Below, piece after piece: positions 1 through 8,850 of a DNA stretch of 64,000 bases (the first letter of the stretch is position 1; each line of letters begins with the position of its first letter). The stretch covers positions 8,666,775 to 8,730,774 of the forward strand of contig NZ_CP070619.1 in NCBI RefSeq assembly GCF_017068395.1. The letters run 5' to 3'. The stretch is from Rhodococcus pseudokoreensis. GTDB lineage: Bacteria > Actinomycetota > Actinomycetes > Mycobacteriales > Mycobacteriaceae. The notes beneath the pieces are model-generated. The model saw only the letters and a list, made by a program, of their open reading frames with translations. It was not told where the DNA came from and searched no databases. Both the position numbers and the translations under genes were made by a program.

Positions 1-239
1 TACCCCTGGGCACCCGCCCGGTCGACCGCCGCCTTGACCAGGCCGAAGACGATGCCCTGCACGGCGGCCGCGATCAGCACCTCGCGGGTGCTGCGGGACA
101 GATCCTTGGGGTCGGGAGCCTCGGATTCGCCTGCGACACGCTTCCACACCTGACCGAACACGGCACTCGCCGCCAGCCCACCGGCGACACTCGCAGCAAG
201 CGCCAACGGTTTGTACATCGCCTTCGATGCGGCGCTCAT
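1..239 (-). CDS. DUF4235 family membrane-associated protein (3' end beyond window)
   Basis: Reading the minus strand from the ATG at 237-239 gives an open frame of 79 codons that runs off the window edge, so the C-terminus is missing. It starts MSAASKAMYKPLALAASVAGG, a hydrophobic glycine/alanine-rich first helix, followed by FGQVWKRVAGE and a second hydrophobic helix near REVLIAAAVQGIVFGLVKAAVDR. This layout matches the DUF4235 family of small actinobacterial membrane proteins, whose role is not established. It is divergent from the flavoprotein gene at 374 across a 134-base promoter region. The family call rests on recalled pattern similarity. Confidence 0.75.
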   Translation of the reverse strand, partial: MSAASKAMYKPLALAASVAGGLAASAVFGQVWKRVAGESEAPDPKDLSRSTREVLIAAAVQGIVFGLVKAAVDRAGAQG

Positions 240-373
240 GTTCCCGCCCTTCGCATTCGATCCCGTCGATCGTCCTCCGCTGGTCGAGTACCCGGATTCG
301 CGCGTCCTCACACCGCCGCGGTCGTGACCGGGGGATTGTTTCGTTCGACGCGTAGCTGGGGAAAGCGTTCCGT

Positions 374-1696
374 ATGACCCACGAATCAGCTGGAGAGCCG
401 ACTCGCATCGTCGTCGTGGGCAGCGGCTTCGCCGGATTCGAATGCGCCCGCGCTCTGGCGCGGCGCCTCCGGGGGACCGATGCCCGCGTCATCATGATCT
501 CGCCCCACGACTACATGCTCTACACACCGCTCCTGCCGGAGGTGGCGGGCGGAATCCTGGACGCCCGGTTCGTCACCGTGCCACTGTCCGACGCGCTCCC
601 GGGCGTCGAACTGGTGACGGGCAGGGTCGACGCCGTCGACTTCGAGGCCCGCACCGTGCACGTCACCGACTGCGAGCAGGGTGTCGAGCAGGTGGCCTGG
701 GACCGGGTGGTGCTCACCCCCGGATCGGTGACCCGGCTCTTCGACATTCCCGGACTCGCCGAGCATGCCAGGGGACTGAAGACGCCTGCCGAGGCGCTGT
801 ACTTCCGCGACCAGTTGCTTACCCAGATCGAACTCGCCGAGCGGGACACCGACCCCCGGGTCGCCGACGCCCGCCGGACGGTCGTCGTGGTCGGTGCGTC
901 CTACGCGGGCACGGAACTCACGGCCCAACTCCGCGCCCTGGCCGATGAAGCAGCCTCCCGCCGCAACCTCGATCCCGCGAAGATCCGGTTCCTGCTGCTC
1001 GATGCCGCCGACAAGGTGATGCCCGAGGTGGGGGAGAAACTGGGTGACAAGGTGCTCGAGGTGCTGCGCTCCCGCGGCATCGACGTGCGACTTGAGACCA
1101 CCCTGACGGAACTCGGACCCGAACACGTCACCCTCGACGACGGAACCGTGATTCCCACCCGCACGGTCGCCTGGGTGACGGGGGTGACCGCAAGCCCCCT
1201 CGTCGACACCCTCGGATTACCCACCGAGAAGGGCAGATTGACGGTGCGCCCCGACCTCTCGGTCGACGGGCATCCCGACGTGTTCGCGGGTGGCGACGCC
1301 GCGGCCGTTCCCGATCCGAAGAACAGCGGATCGATCACCCCGCCCACCGCACAGCACGCCGTCCGGCAGGGGCAGGCCCTCGCCCGCAACGTGGCGGCGA
1401 GCCTCGGCGTCGGAGACGCGAAACCGTACACCCATCGCGACATGGGTCTCGTCGTAGATCTGGGCCCGGGCTTCGCGGTTGCGAACCCCTTCGGCATCCG
1501 GCTGTCGGGGTTCCTCGCGAAGGTGGTCACCCGGGCATATCACCTCTATGCCATGCCGAACGCCGCCAATCGCTGGGCGGTCGCGCTCGCCTACCTCACC
1601 GACCTGATCTTCCCGCGCCCACTCGTGTCGATCGGGCTGGTCACCGATTCGGAATCACGATTCGAAGTTGGTGCGGAAATCGGAGCGCAGACCTGA
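374..1696 (+). CDS. NAD(P)/FAD-dependent oxidoreductase, type II NADH dehydrogenase-like
   Basis: This 440-residue flavoprotein has the pyridine nucleotide-disulphide oxidoreductase layout. An FAD Rossmann motif VVVGSGFAGFECARAL lies near residue 13, a second nucleotide-binding motif VVVVGASYAGTELTAQL near residue 170, and the late FAD motif VFAGGDAAAVP near residue 305. Length and motif spacing fit NDH-2-type NADH dehydrogenases, which pass electrons from NADH to quinone at the membrane. The C-terminal 70 residues contain amphipathic or hydrophobic stretches that could anchor it. A purine-rich stretch (GGGGAAAG) lies upstream of the ATG. It may be co-transcribed with the small ORF at 1715. 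The exact electron acceptor cannot be read from sequence. Confidence 0.85.
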   Translation: MTHESAGEPTRIVVVGSGFAGFECARALARRLRGTDARVIMISPHDYMLYTPLLPEVAGGILDARFVTVPLSDALPGVELVTGRVDAVDFEARTVHVTDCEQGVEQVAWDRVVLTPGSVTRLFDIPGLAEHARGLKTPAEALYFRDQLLTQIELAERDTDPRVADARRTVVVVGASYAGTELTAQLRALADEAASRRNLDPAKIRFLLLDAADKVMPEVGEKLGDKVLEVLRSRGIDVRLETTLTELGPEHVTLDDGTVIPTRTVAWVTGVTASPLVDTLGLPTEKGRLTVRPDLSVDGHPDVFAGGDAAAVPDPKNSGSITPPTAQHAVRQGQALARNVAASLGVGDAKPYTHRDMGLVVDLGPGFAVANPFGIRLSGFLAKVVTRAYHLYAMPNAANRWAVALAYLTDLIFPRPLVSIGLVTDSESRFEVGAEIGAQT

Positions 1697-1714
1697 ATTG
1701 TCGGAAAGGAACAG

Positions 1715-1936
1715 ATGATGAGTGACACCAAGAAGGAGTTCGTGGCCCTCCGCCTCGACGAGGTGATCCACGAATGGGAGGCAAACGCGCCGGCCGGCGG
1801 TTCGGGTTCGGAGGGGCCGCTGGTGACAGCGCAGCGCCATCGGGCCGAGATCGACAACGCGAGCGACGACCGTGTCGACGAGATCGCCGAGGCGTATCCC
1901 GACATCGCGCAGGCGTGGTCCGCGCGCGGCGCCTAG
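1715..1936 (+). CDS. Small conserved-looking protein of unknown function
   Basis: A 73-residue, acidic, soluble protein. A good ribosome-binding site (GGAAAGGAACAG) sits just before tandem ATG codons, and the gene begins 18 bases after the flavoprotein stop, so a shared transcript is likely. The sequence (start MMSDTKKEFVALRLDEVIHE, end DIAQAWSARGA) has no signal peptide or membrane segment and I recognise no family. Its stop overlaps the end of the converging HAD remnant by four bases. Confidence 0.6.
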   Translation: MMSDTKKEFVALRLDEVIHEWEANAPAGGSGSEGPLVTAQRHRAEIDNASDDRVDEIAEAYPDIAQAWSARGA

Positions 1937-2127
1937 TTCCCCACGAGCTCCGACAACGGACTGGACTCGAGGTGGTCCAGTAGATCCTGTGCGTCCTCGA
2001 ACACGGCCACCGCGCCGGCTGCCGTCAATTCGGCGCGGGAGATGCCGCCACTGAGGACACCGACGAATGTGACACCGGCCCGGGACGCAGCCTCCGCGTC
2101 CCATACCGCGTCACCTACCCGGGGTCG
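1933..2127 (-). pseudogene. C-terminal remnant of a HAD-family hydrolase
   Basis: The minus strand encodes about 65 residues with the HAD motif IV region VGDAVWDAEAASRAG, then VTFVGVLSGGISRAELTAAGA and a normal-looking C-terminal end with a stop at 1933. The two metal-binding aspartates of motif IV are visible. The rest of the enzyme, including the nucleophile motif DxDGT and the cap domain, is absent: upstream on this strand the frame continues into unrelated sequence that overlaps the SRPBCC gene. This is the tail of a phosphatase/phosphoglycolate-phosphatase-like gene left by a deletion. No function is expected. Confidence 0.7.
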
Positions 2128-2209
2128 GTGGCCACCGCGATGCGGATCGCGGTTTCGATGCGGTCGGGGAGGGTAAGCGCGGAGAGTCGTCAGGTACCGA
2201 TTCGAGGGA

Positions 2210-2653
2210 GTGGTCGTCATCGAGGCACATCGCGACACGTCGGCTTCGGCTTCGGATGTGTGGTCCGTTCTCGCCAACGGGTGGCTGTACCCGTCGTGGG
2301 TGGTCGGGGCGTCACGGATGCGTGCCGTGTCCGCCGACTGGCCGGCGGTGGGAAGCCGTCTGCACCATTCCGTCGGCGCCTGGCCCGCACTCATCGACGA
2401 TTCCACCGAGGTGCTTTTCTCCGAGGAGAACCGTGAACTCCGGCTGCTGGCTCAGGTGACCCCCACCAAAGCGATTGTGCGTCTTCGGCTGGAGCCGCGT
2501 GGATCCGGTTGCCACCTCCAGATGTCGGAGGTGGCGGCCTCCGCTCCGTTGACCTGGGTTCCGCGGATGGCACAGGACCTCGCGGTGCTCCCGCGCAATC
2601 TCGAATGCCTGCGCCGGCTTTCGTTCCTCGCCGAGCGAAACACGAAACCCTGA
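2210..2653 (+). CDS. SRPBCC-fold protein (polyketide cyclase/dehydrase-like)
   Basis: A 147-residue protein starting at a GTG. The N-terminus VVIEAHRDTSASASDVWSVL, followed by a tryptophan-rich segment and a C-terminal amphipathic helix ending LECLRRLSFL, is typical of the START/Bet v1-like (SRPBCC) ligand-binding fold found in many actinobacterial polyketide cyclase/dehydrase-like proteins. Such proteins bind hydrophobic ligands, and the ligand here is unknown. The stop is four bases before the start of the phytoene-desaturase-like gene, so the two are almost certainly co-translated and may act on a common isoprenoid or lipid substrate (inference). Confidence 0.8.
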   Translation: MVVIEAHRDTSASASDVWSVLANGWLYPSWVVGASRMRAVSADWPAVGSRLHHSVGAWPALIDDSTEVLFSEENRELRLLAQVTPTKAIVRLRLEPRGSGCHLQMSEVAASAPLTWVPRMAQDLAVLPRNLECLRRLSFLAERNTKP

Positions 2654-2657
2654 CATC

Positions 2658-4280
2658 GTGACCGTGCAGACAGTCGACGCCGTCGTCATCGGGGCCGGGC
2701 CCAACGGGCTGGCCGCGACGGCCACCCTCGCCGCGGCCGGCTGGGACGTCGTGCTCCTCGAACAGCAACCCGAGCCGGGTGGCGCGGTGCGGTCGGCGGA
2801 ACTCTTCCCGGGTTTCCGCACCGACCTGTTCAGCGCGTTCTATCCACTCGCGGCGGTGTCTCCCGCGATCCGGCACCTCGACCTCGGGGGAGTGGGACTG
2901 CGATGGAGTCAGGCCCCCGCCTCAGTCGGGCACCCCCGGCACCCGGACGACGACGACGCCCCGATGATCCGCCGGGATCCGGCCGACACCGCGGCCGACC
3001 TCGAGCGCAGGCAACCGGGGGACGGGCAGGCGTGGCTCCGGCTCTTCGAGCAGTGGAAGGACGTCAAGGAACCGTTCCTCGACACGCTGTTCCGTCCGTT
3101 CCCGCCCATTCGGGGACCCCGACGCCTGCTGTCCCAGCTCGGCACCGCGGAGGCCCTGCGGTTCGTGCGCTTCCTCATGCTGCCGGCGCGCCGGATGACG
3201 CACGAATTGTTCGACGGCGACGCTGCGCGAGTGTTGTTGCTGGGTAACGCAATGCACGCCGACACTCCCGTCGACGCGCCGGGAAGCGGCGTCATGGGAT
3301 ATCTCCTGACCATGCTCGCGCAGGACGACGGATACGTCGTCCCGGTCGGTGGCGCCGGCGCACTCTCGGCCGCGATGGCGGAGCGGGCGAGACGAGACGG
3401 CGCACAGGTCCGCTGCGGCGAGGAGGTGACCTCGATCGAGGTCGGTGGGGGAGCGGCCACCCACGTTCGGACGGCGGGCGGTGACCGCTACCTGGCCCGA
3501 CGCGCCGTGCTCGCCGACGTGTCGGCGCCGGCACTGTACGGACGGCTGCTGGATTCCTCGGTGGTGCCCGCAGGTGTGCGCGCCGACCTCGAGAAGTTCG
3601 AATGGGACACCCCCGTCGTGAAGGTGAACTACGCACTCGACCGCAAGATTCCGTGGAGGTCCCGGAACCTCGAATCCGCCGGAACGGTGCATCTGGGCGC
3701 CGACGACGACGGGCTGGTCCGCTGGATGGCAGATCTGACGACGGGGGTCGTCCCGGAACGCCCGTTCCTGCTGTTCGGCCAGATGACGACGTCGGATCGC
3801 AGTCGCTCCCCGGAAGGAACCGAAAGCGCCTGGGCCTATACACATCTGCCGCGGGGGATCACCGACGACGAATCTGCGGAGTTGCTGGCGCACCGAGTGG
3901 ATGCGGTGCTCGAATCGCACGCGCCCGGCTTCGCGGAGCGCGTGGTCGGCCGCAACGTGCAGCGCCCCGGCGACCTCGAGGCGAGCAACGCGAACCTGCA
4001 CGGCGGTGCCGTCAACGGCGGCACCGCCCAGTTGTATCAGCAACTCGTCTTCCGTCCGACCCCTGGTTCGTCCGGGCCCTACACCTCGATCGACCGGCTG
4101 TACCTGGCCAGTTCCGCAACCCATCCGGGCGGCGGTGTCCACGGGATGTGCGGGTACAACGCAGCCCACGCGGCCCTGGCCGACCAGGGACGGTGGGGAT
4201 GGGCGCGGAAGAAGGTCCGTGGTCGCATCCTCGACCTCGTGGCCACCCCCGACGCACAGCGATCGCCGCGACACCGCTGA
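2658..4280 (+). CDS. Phytoene desaturase-like NAD(P)/FAD oxidoreductase
   Basis: A 540-residue protein of the CrtI/amine-oxidase-like flavoprotein family. The dinucleotide-binding motif VVIGAGPNGLAATATLAAAG is at residues 9-28, followed by EQQPEPGGAVRSAE, and the C-terminal FAD signature region reads LYLASSATHPGGGVHGMCGYNAAHAAL. This is the PYXD2/phytoene dehydrogenase-related subgroup common in actinobacteria, and most members have no assigned substrate. There is no carotenoid synthase gene nearby, so a carotenoid role is not supported by context. It starts at GTG four bases after the SRPBCC stop and converges with the NYN gene, leaving only three bases between the stops. Confidence 0.85.
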   Translation: MTVQTVDAVVIGAGPNGLAATATLAAAGWDVVLLEQQPEPGGAVRSAELFPGFRTDLFSAFYPLAAVSPAIRHLDLGGVGLRWSQAPASVGHPRHPDDDDAPMIRRDPADTAADLERRQPGDGQAWLRLFEQWKDVKEPFLDTLFRPFPPIRGPRRLLSQLGTAEALRFVRFLMLPARRMTHELFDGDAARVLLLGNAMHADTPVDAPGSGVMGYLLTMLAQDDGYVVPVGGAGALSAAMAERARRDGAQVRCGEEVTSIEVGGGAATHVRTAGGDRYLARRAVLADVSAPALYGRLLDSSVVPAGVRADLEKFEWDTPVVKVNYALDRKIPWRSRNLESAGTVHLGADDDGLVRWMADLTTGVVPERPFLLFGQMTTSDRSRSPEGTESAWAYTHLPRGITDDESAELLAHRVDAVLESHAPGFAERVVGRNVQRPGDLEASNANLHGGAVNGGTAQLYQQLVFRPTPGSSGPYTSIDRLYLASSATHPGGGVHGMCGYNAAHAALADQGRWGWARKKVRGRILDLVATPDAQRSPRHR

Positions 4281-4283
4281 CGG

Positions 4284-4706
4284 TCAGGAATGCTCGGCGT
4301 CGATGCGCGCAAAGAGCCACCGCGGACCGACCGTCCGAGCCCCCAGCGCCTCGACTCGGGCCCGGAGCCCACGGTCCGCGGTGACGACGGTGATCGGCCG
4401 GTCGCTGTCTTCGGCCGCCGCGGCAACCACGTCGACGATCGCGTCGTCGCCCGAACCGTGTGCCGCCACCACCCGCAGACCGTCGAATTCCGGATCCGGC
4501 TCCCCGGCGACCGCGGCCTTCGCCGCACCCTCGATCACGACCACCACCTCGGCCGGCCGGTCCAGATGCTGTTCCAGGGCGCCCAGTTGAACGAGCAATC
4601 GGCGCGCCGCACCGGCCCGATCACGCCACCAGCCGTCGGGCCGCGAACCGACGACGTTCGCCGCATCCACCACGATCAGCGCAGTCCCGTCGTCGGTCAC
4701 CTCCAC
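4284..4706 (-). CDS. NYN/YacP-like PIN-fold protein, putative ribonuclease
   Basis: This 140-residue protein begins at a GTG preceded by AAAAGG. It has the acidic pattern of the NYN/PIN-like nuclease fold: ALIVVDAANVVGSRPDGWW near residue 9, GSGDDAIVDVV mid-protein and ITVVTADRGLRARVEALG near the C-terminus. The aspartates in these three segments correspond to the metal-binding acidic residues of the fold. Actinobacterial relatives are sometimes labelled NTP pyrophosphohydrolase, but the pattern argues for an RNase-type active site. It stands alone on its strand and diverges from the CorA gene. Confidence 0.75.
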   Translation of the reverse strand: MEVTDDGTALIVVDAANVVGSRPDGWWRDRAGAARRLLVQLGALEQHLDRPAEVVVVIEGAAKAAVAGEPDPEFDGLRVVAAHGSGDDAIVDVVAAAAEDSDRPITVVTADRGLRARVEALGARTVGPRWLFARIDAEHS

Positions 4707-4776
4707 AGTTTGCCTTTTCCGGGCAGCTGTGGGTGCTATGACAGTGGTGACGGTGCGTCATGGCGAGGAGGCCGAA

Positions 4777-5760
4777 ATGGACGTCCGCTTCATCTCCGAC
4801 GACGGTGTGCGTTCGTGTGCGGCGACCGAATTGACAGAGTTGCTCGACCGGCCCGACGGACTGGTCTGGGTGGACATCCCGACCTGGGACGATCAGGCGC
4901 ACGAGACGTTGACGACCGTTTTCGGTTTTCATCCCCTCGCCGTCGGGGATTCGATGAACCGCAATCAGGTGCCGAAGGTGCACCGGTATGTGGACCACTT
5001 CTTCGTGGTTCTGCACGCGCCGCAGTCGGGAGCCCACGGGCATGTGCACTACGTCGAACTGGACCAGTTCATCGGTGCCCGCTACCTGGTGACAGTGCAT
5101 GGCCCCGTGAATCCGGCGATCGATCCCTCGACGGCGATGGTCGAGGTGAAGGTGGTGCTCGGCAGGCTGGAGTCGGGCAAGTTGCGGCCCGGCACGGCAT
5201 ACGAGTTGTCGTTCGCGCTTCTCGCCGCGTTGACGGCACGGATGCGGGCCTACACCGCCGAACTGACCAAGGATGTGTGGAAGCTCGAGCAGCAGGTCAC
5301 CGGCGGGCACCTCGGTGATCCGGAGACCTTTCTCGACGAGATGTTCCGGGTCCGGCACGGTCTGCTCACGGTCGGCACCATGGCCGCGTTGAGCGGGGAG
5401 GTGTACGGCAGGATGGTCACCATCGAGGCATTCGGTACCGGTAAGGGCCGGGACCTCCTGCTCGATGCGGTCGATCAGTTCCAGCATCTGACCGTGATGG
5501 CCAGGGGGCAGAAGGATTACCTGCAGGGCACGATCGAGTTCTATCAGGCGCGCACCAACACCAAGATGACCGTCGCCGCCGAGCGACTCGCCGTCATCGC
5601 GGCCGTCACGCTGCCGATCACCGCCCTGTCGTCGATCATCGGGATGAACGTGATCGTGAACGAACGGACGCAGTGGCTCTCCGTCGCCGTGATCGTGCTC
5701 GTCATGCTCGCAATGTCCGGGGCTCTCCTCGTCTGGGCGAAGCGCAAAGGCTGGTTCTGA
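4777..5760 (+). CDS. corA: CorA-family divalent cation transporter
   Basis: The protein has a large soluble N-terminal domain, a long helical stalk rich in charged residues, and two C-terminal membrane helices. These are separated by the family signature GMN, seen in SIIGMNVIVNERTQW, and the protein ends in the basic tail AKRKGWF. CorA proteins form homopentameric channels for Mg2+ and related ions in the plasma membrane. I chose the ATG at 4777 (327 residues) because a strong GAGGAGG site lies five bases before it; upstream GTG/ATG codons at 4729 and 4738 lack a comparable site. No Mg2+-sensing leader was recognised upstream. Confidence 0.88.
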   Translation: MDVRFISDDGVRSCAATELTELLDRPDGLVWVDIPTWDDQAHETLTTVFGFHPLAVGDSMNRNQVPKVHRYVDHFFVVLHAPQSGAHGHVHYVELDQFIGARYLVTVHGPVNPAIDPSTAMVEVKVVLGRLESGKLRPGTAYELSFALLAALTARMRAYTAELTKDVWKLEQQVTGGHLGDPETFLDEMFRVRHGLLTVGTMAALSGEVYGRMVTIEAFGTGKGRDLLLDAVDQFQHLTVMARGQKDYLQGTIEFYQARTNTKMTVAAERLAVIAAVTLPITALSSIIGMNVIVNERTQWLSVAVIVLVMLAMSGALLVWAKRKGWF

Positions 5761-5915
5761 CGCGAAGTGTGATCCGCTTTCCTCGCTCGTGTGGACCGCA
5801 ATCCTGTCGTCACCGAAGCGCCGTGGCAGGCTTGGGCTGGGGGAGTACCGATTCGCTCGACCACCCTCGGCCCGGCCATCGGCGTGACGCGCACATACGA
5901 AAGGGGACGCCGCTG

Positions 5916-7367
5916 ATGACCGTCCGAACCGTGAACACCGAGGCAGGACGACTCTCCGGTGACCACACCGACGGGGTCGCTCGCTTCCTGGGAATCCCGT
6001 ACGCGGCAGCGCCGGCGGGCGAACGCCGATTCGCACCCCCGGGCCCTCCCGAACGATGGGCAGGAACCAGGGACGCCACCGGTTACGGCGCGACCGCACC
6101 CCAGCCGCCATTGCACCCCACTCAGGCGTCTCTGGCGCCGCTGGTTGGGCCCGGATGGGTAACCGGCGACGGCAATTACCTCAATCTCAACGTCTGGACA
6201 CCCGACCACGGCACGAGTGGGCTTCCAGTGATGGTCTACCTCCATGGCGGCGGGTTCATGATCGGCTCGGGTGCGGCCCCGGCTTTCGACGGCACGTCGT
6301 TCGCGCGCGACGGCGTCGTCCTGGTCACCGTCAACTACCGACTCGGGGCGGAGGGCTTCCTCGCGCTGCCCGGGGAGGCCACGAACATCGGATTGCGCGA
6401 CCAGATCGCAGCACTGCACTGGGTTCGTGACAACATCGGAGGATTCGGTGGGAACCCGGACAACGTCACCGTCTTCGGCGAATCGGCCGGCGGCACCTCG
6501 GTCGCGTTCCTGCTGCATTCTCCGCCGGCCGCCGGACTGTTCCGGCGAGCGATCGTCCAGAGCGGCCACGACGAGATGGCCCGCCCGCTCGAGCTCACCG
6601 AAGGACTCACGAAAGCACTCGCCGCCCGGCTCGGAACCTCCCCGGTAATCGGAGCGTTCCGAGCATGCTCCGCCGTCGATCTGCTGCGCGCGCAGGGTGC
6701 CCTGCTCAGAAACGCACCCCGGCCAGATTTGCGCAACGACAACGGTTTCGACCCGGGCCACGGTCGTGCACTGTTCCTCCCTGCCACGGGTGACGACGTC
6801 CTCCCCAACCCGGTCGGAGTTTCGAGCACCCACTCGCGCGGCGTCGACCTGTTGATCGGCACGACGCTGGAGGAAGCCAACCTCGGTTTCGGTGCCGACG
6901 AGTTCGCCGCCTTCGACGCGCACGACGCCGTAGCCGAGCTGGCCGCCACCTACCCCGGTGCCGAAGCGCTCCTCGAACGACACCGTCTCCACGACCCGGC
7001 CGTCACCCCCGCGCAAGCACTCACAGCCGCGTACACGGACCTGATGTTCCGATCACCGAGCCGCCGCACCGCGCGCCGTCACCCAGGCCCTGCCTACGTC
7101 TACGAATTCGCATGGCGATCACCACTGCACGGTGCCGCACACGGCCTCGACGTCCCCTTCGTCTTCGACACCACAGATGCATGCCGCGGCTTCATCGGCG
7201 CCGACGCACCCGACGCCCTCACCCACGCGATGCATCGAACCTGGCTCGACTTCGCGACCCATGGAGATCCCGGCTGGCCCACCTACGGCGACGCCGGAAA
7301 AGCGATGAGATTCGATGCCGACCCCCACCTCTGCGAGGACACCGCTCCCGACGACATCGGCGCTTGA
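5916..7367 (+). CDS. Type B carboxylesterase / para-nitrobenzyl esterase
   Basis: The 483-residue protein starts at an ATG preceded by AAAGGGGA. It has the carboxylesterase family hallmarks: the oxyanion region VYLHGGGFMIGSG, the nucleophile elbow FGESAGGTS (serine in GESAGG), and the second signature near the N-terminus with LGIPYAAAPAGERRFAPP. The catalytic His probably lies in the HGLDVPFVFD region near the C-terminus. No signal peptide is apparent, so it is probably cytoplasmic and hydrolyses carboxylic esters of unknown type. It stands alone between CorA and a region of small ORFs. Confidence 0.9.
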   Translation: MTVRTVNTEAGRLSGDHTDGVARFLGIPYAAAPAGERRFAPPGPPERWAGTRDATGYGATAPQPPLHPTQASLAPLVGPGWVTGDGNYLNLNVWTPDHGTSGLPVMVYLHGGGFMIGSGAAPAFDGTSFARDGVVLVTVNYRLGAEGFLALPGEATNIGLRDQIAALHWVRDNIGGFGGNPDNVTVFGESAGGTSVAFLLHSPPAAGLFRRAIVQSGHDEMARPLELTEGLTKALAARLGTSPVIGAFRACSAVDLLRAQGALLRNAPRPDLRNDNGFDPGHGRALFLPATGDDVLPNPVGVSSTHSRGVDLLIGTTLEEANLGFGADEFAAFDAHDAVAELAATYPGAEALLERHRLHDPAVTPAQALTAAYTDLMFRSPSRRTARRHPGPAYVYEFAWRSPLHGAAHGLDVPFVFDTTDACRGFIGADAPDALTHAMHRTWLDFATHGDPGWPTYGDAGKAMRFDADPHLCEDTAPDDIGA

Positions 7368-7608
7368 CGGGGTAGGACCGTTGCTCGAGGTCCACATCAC
7401 CTCCACATCCGGCCACCAGCCACGGGCGGGAGCGCACATCTCAGGTGGCTGGCCGTTTCAATCGCGCCTGAATCGACGTCCCGTCGCGCGGATCGGTTGC
7501 GTGGCCGGAAGGGGGGCGCCGGCGACCGGGAAGGTGTCCTCGAGGCGATTGGGGACGGCAGCCACTGGCGCGAGGGGCATGTTGTGATGTACAACGTACT
7601 CGTAAGTT

Positions 7609-7624
7609 TGTGACTCAGGTCACT
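7609..7624. promoter_or_regulatory. CRP/GlxR-like palindrome
   Basis: The 16-mer TGTGACTCAGGTCACT matches the CRP-type pattern TGTGA-N6-TCACA at nine of ten specified positions. It lies 29 bases before the start of the small membrane protein at 7653. GTGAC and GTCAC form perfect arms. Actinobacterial CRP/GlxR proteins bind such sites, but a chance match cannot be excluded. Confidence 0.35.
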
Positions 7625-7652
7625 CAATCGCTACTGCGGGGTACGCCAGCAC

Positions 7653-7877
7653 ATGACCCACACCACGGTGGAACAGCACGATCAGCGCACGACGTCGCCG
7701 TCCTGCACCGAGGAGCCGGCACCCCGGCATACGCTGCGTCCGACCGTGTACATCGCTTCCGTCTCGGCCGCGACCGCGACCGCGCCCGCCATCGTCGTCA
7801 CGGGGTCCGTTCTCGTCGCGGTGGCCACTTCCCTGTCAGTGCTCGCTGCCGTTGCACTCGCCGCGCTCTTGATCTGA
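7653..7877 (+). CDS. Small membrane protein, unknown function
   Basis: A 74-residue ORF with a polar N-terminal half (MTHTTVEQHDQRTTSPSC) and a long hydrophobic C-terminal stretch, roughly residues 45-74, made of alanine, valine and leucine. This predicts one or two short membrane helices ending at LAALLI. No family is recognised. A CRP-like palindrome lies upstream. It is followed 76 bases later by another small ORF on the same strand. Coding status is plausible from composition and context but not proved. Confidence 0.45.
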   Translation: MTHTTVEQHDQRTTSPSCTEEPAPRHTLRPTVYIASVSAATATAPAIVVTGSVLVAVATSLSVLAAVALAALLI

Positions 7878-7953
7878 CCGTCGTCCGTATTGCGGACACA
7901 CCCCTCGACCACCCCGCGGCTCTCGCCGACGCGGAAGACAGAAAGCACTGGCA

Positions 7954-8100
7954 ATGAACACCTTCACTCCCGTCTCCGCTCGCAATCGTGGTTTCGCCCC
8001 TTCCCGTGGCTCGATGAGCACGGTGGAGATCAAGAACCGCATCGAAGCGATGTTCCGCGAGGACGACGAGCGCGAATCGATTGCAGTTCGGCCAGAGTAG
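7954..8100 (+). CDS. Short basic/acidic peptide ORF, unknown function
   Basis: ATG at 7954 to TAG at 8100 encodes 48 residues beginning MNTFTPVSARNRGFAPSRGS and ending DDERESIAVRPE. The N-terminal half is basic and disordered-looking. The second half, from MSTVEIKNRIEAMFREDDE, would form a charged amphipathic helix. The upstream site is weak (AAAGCACTGGCA). It lies downstream of the small membrane protein and converges on the STAS gene. I recognise no homologue, and coding status is tentative. Confidence 0.4.
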   Translation: MNTFTPVSARNRGFAPSRGSMSTVEIKNRIEAMFREDDERESIAVRPE

Positions 8101-8186
8101 GGCCGACGTCGGTTCTTACGAACTTTCGCCAGGCACACGCGAGCCAACGGCAGGAAGGTCGCCGCCGCACTCTTCGCCGACTCCGA

Positions 8187-8633
8187 TCAGCTGTGCGCGA
8201 TCTTCTCCACCCTGTCGAATGCGTCGTGAACCGTGCTGCAGGTCGGAATCGTCGCGCTCAGTCCGATGGCCTCGATGGGGCGCAATACCGCACGATTACC
8301 CGCGAGAGCCCACGTAATATGTTGCCGCCTAGCCGATTCCGCGAACTCGGAAAGAATCGACAATCCCGACGTTCCGACGAAGTCGACTGCCGTCATGTCG
8401 ACGATGATGCGTGAGAAGGAGCCCCCGTCGGTCAGATGTGCAAGCGCAAGCGCGAAGGACGGTGCAGCGAGTACATCGATGTCGCCCGAGATCCGCCCGA
8501 CGGTGGCGTCGGCGAACGGTGCGAATTCGACGGTCATGCGCAGACCGCGGTCGTGGAGCGTATCCCGTGTGCAGTGGGCGGCAGGTGACACGGTTGGGGG
8601 AGCACGGTGGAACGACCTGCGTAATAATTTCAT
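8187..8633 (-). CDS. STAS-domain protein, probable anti-sigma factor antagonist
   Basis: The STAS fold is seen in [40 protein letters not shown] and a C-terminal helix ending AFDRVEKIAHS. The segment DFVGTSGLS carries the Ser/Thr position that anti-sigma kinases phosphorylate in SpoIIAA/RsbV-type antagonists. I chose the ATG at 8633 (148 residues) because GGAGGGG lies just before it; the first ~35 residues are an extension before the STAS core, so MTVEF further down is an alternative start. It lies downstream of the GAF-ANTAR gene on the same strand. It likely feeds into the partner-switching network that controls SigF-type sigma factors (inference). Confidence 0.8.
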   Translation of the reverse strand: MKLLRRSFHRAPPTVSPAAHCTRDTLHDRGLRMTVEFAPFADATVGRISGDIDVLAAPSFALALAHLTDGGSFSRIIVDMTAVDFVGTSGLSILSEFAESARRQHITWALAGNRAVLRPIEAIGLSATIPTCSTVHDAFDRVEKIAHS

Positions 8634-8850
8634 GACCCCTCCGATCGCGTGCAACCTGTCGGTCTCGGTGCACTATCGGCGGAAAGAGCGCACCGGCAGG
8701 AGGGTCACAGCGGCATGGAAGTGCGCGCAAATCCGTCCACCGCGCACTGCTGCGGCCTCCAAACAAACTGCGGCTGTGTTCTCAACCACGCGCGATCAAC
8801 ACTACGTCGCCACCAGGTGCGCATCAACCGATTGTCCAGACCGCCCGACG

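Noticed and set aside
386..1126. Long leftward open frame opposite the NDH-like gene
   Set aside because: It runs antisense to a clearly conserved flavoprotein, lacks a ribosome-binding site and shows no recognisable domain; it reflects high third-position GC.
2922..4274. 450-codon leftward frame opposite the desaturase-like gene
   Set aside because: Antisense to a strong family match; composition rich in Arg, Gly and His typical of a shadow frame.
4621..6111. 496-codon leftward frame across corA and the esterase
   Set aside because: It crosses two well-supported genes on the other strand and has no domain.
7606..7643. Possible SigF promoter before the small membrane protein
   Set aside because: GTTTG and GGGTA are about 28 bases apart, too far for a promoter.
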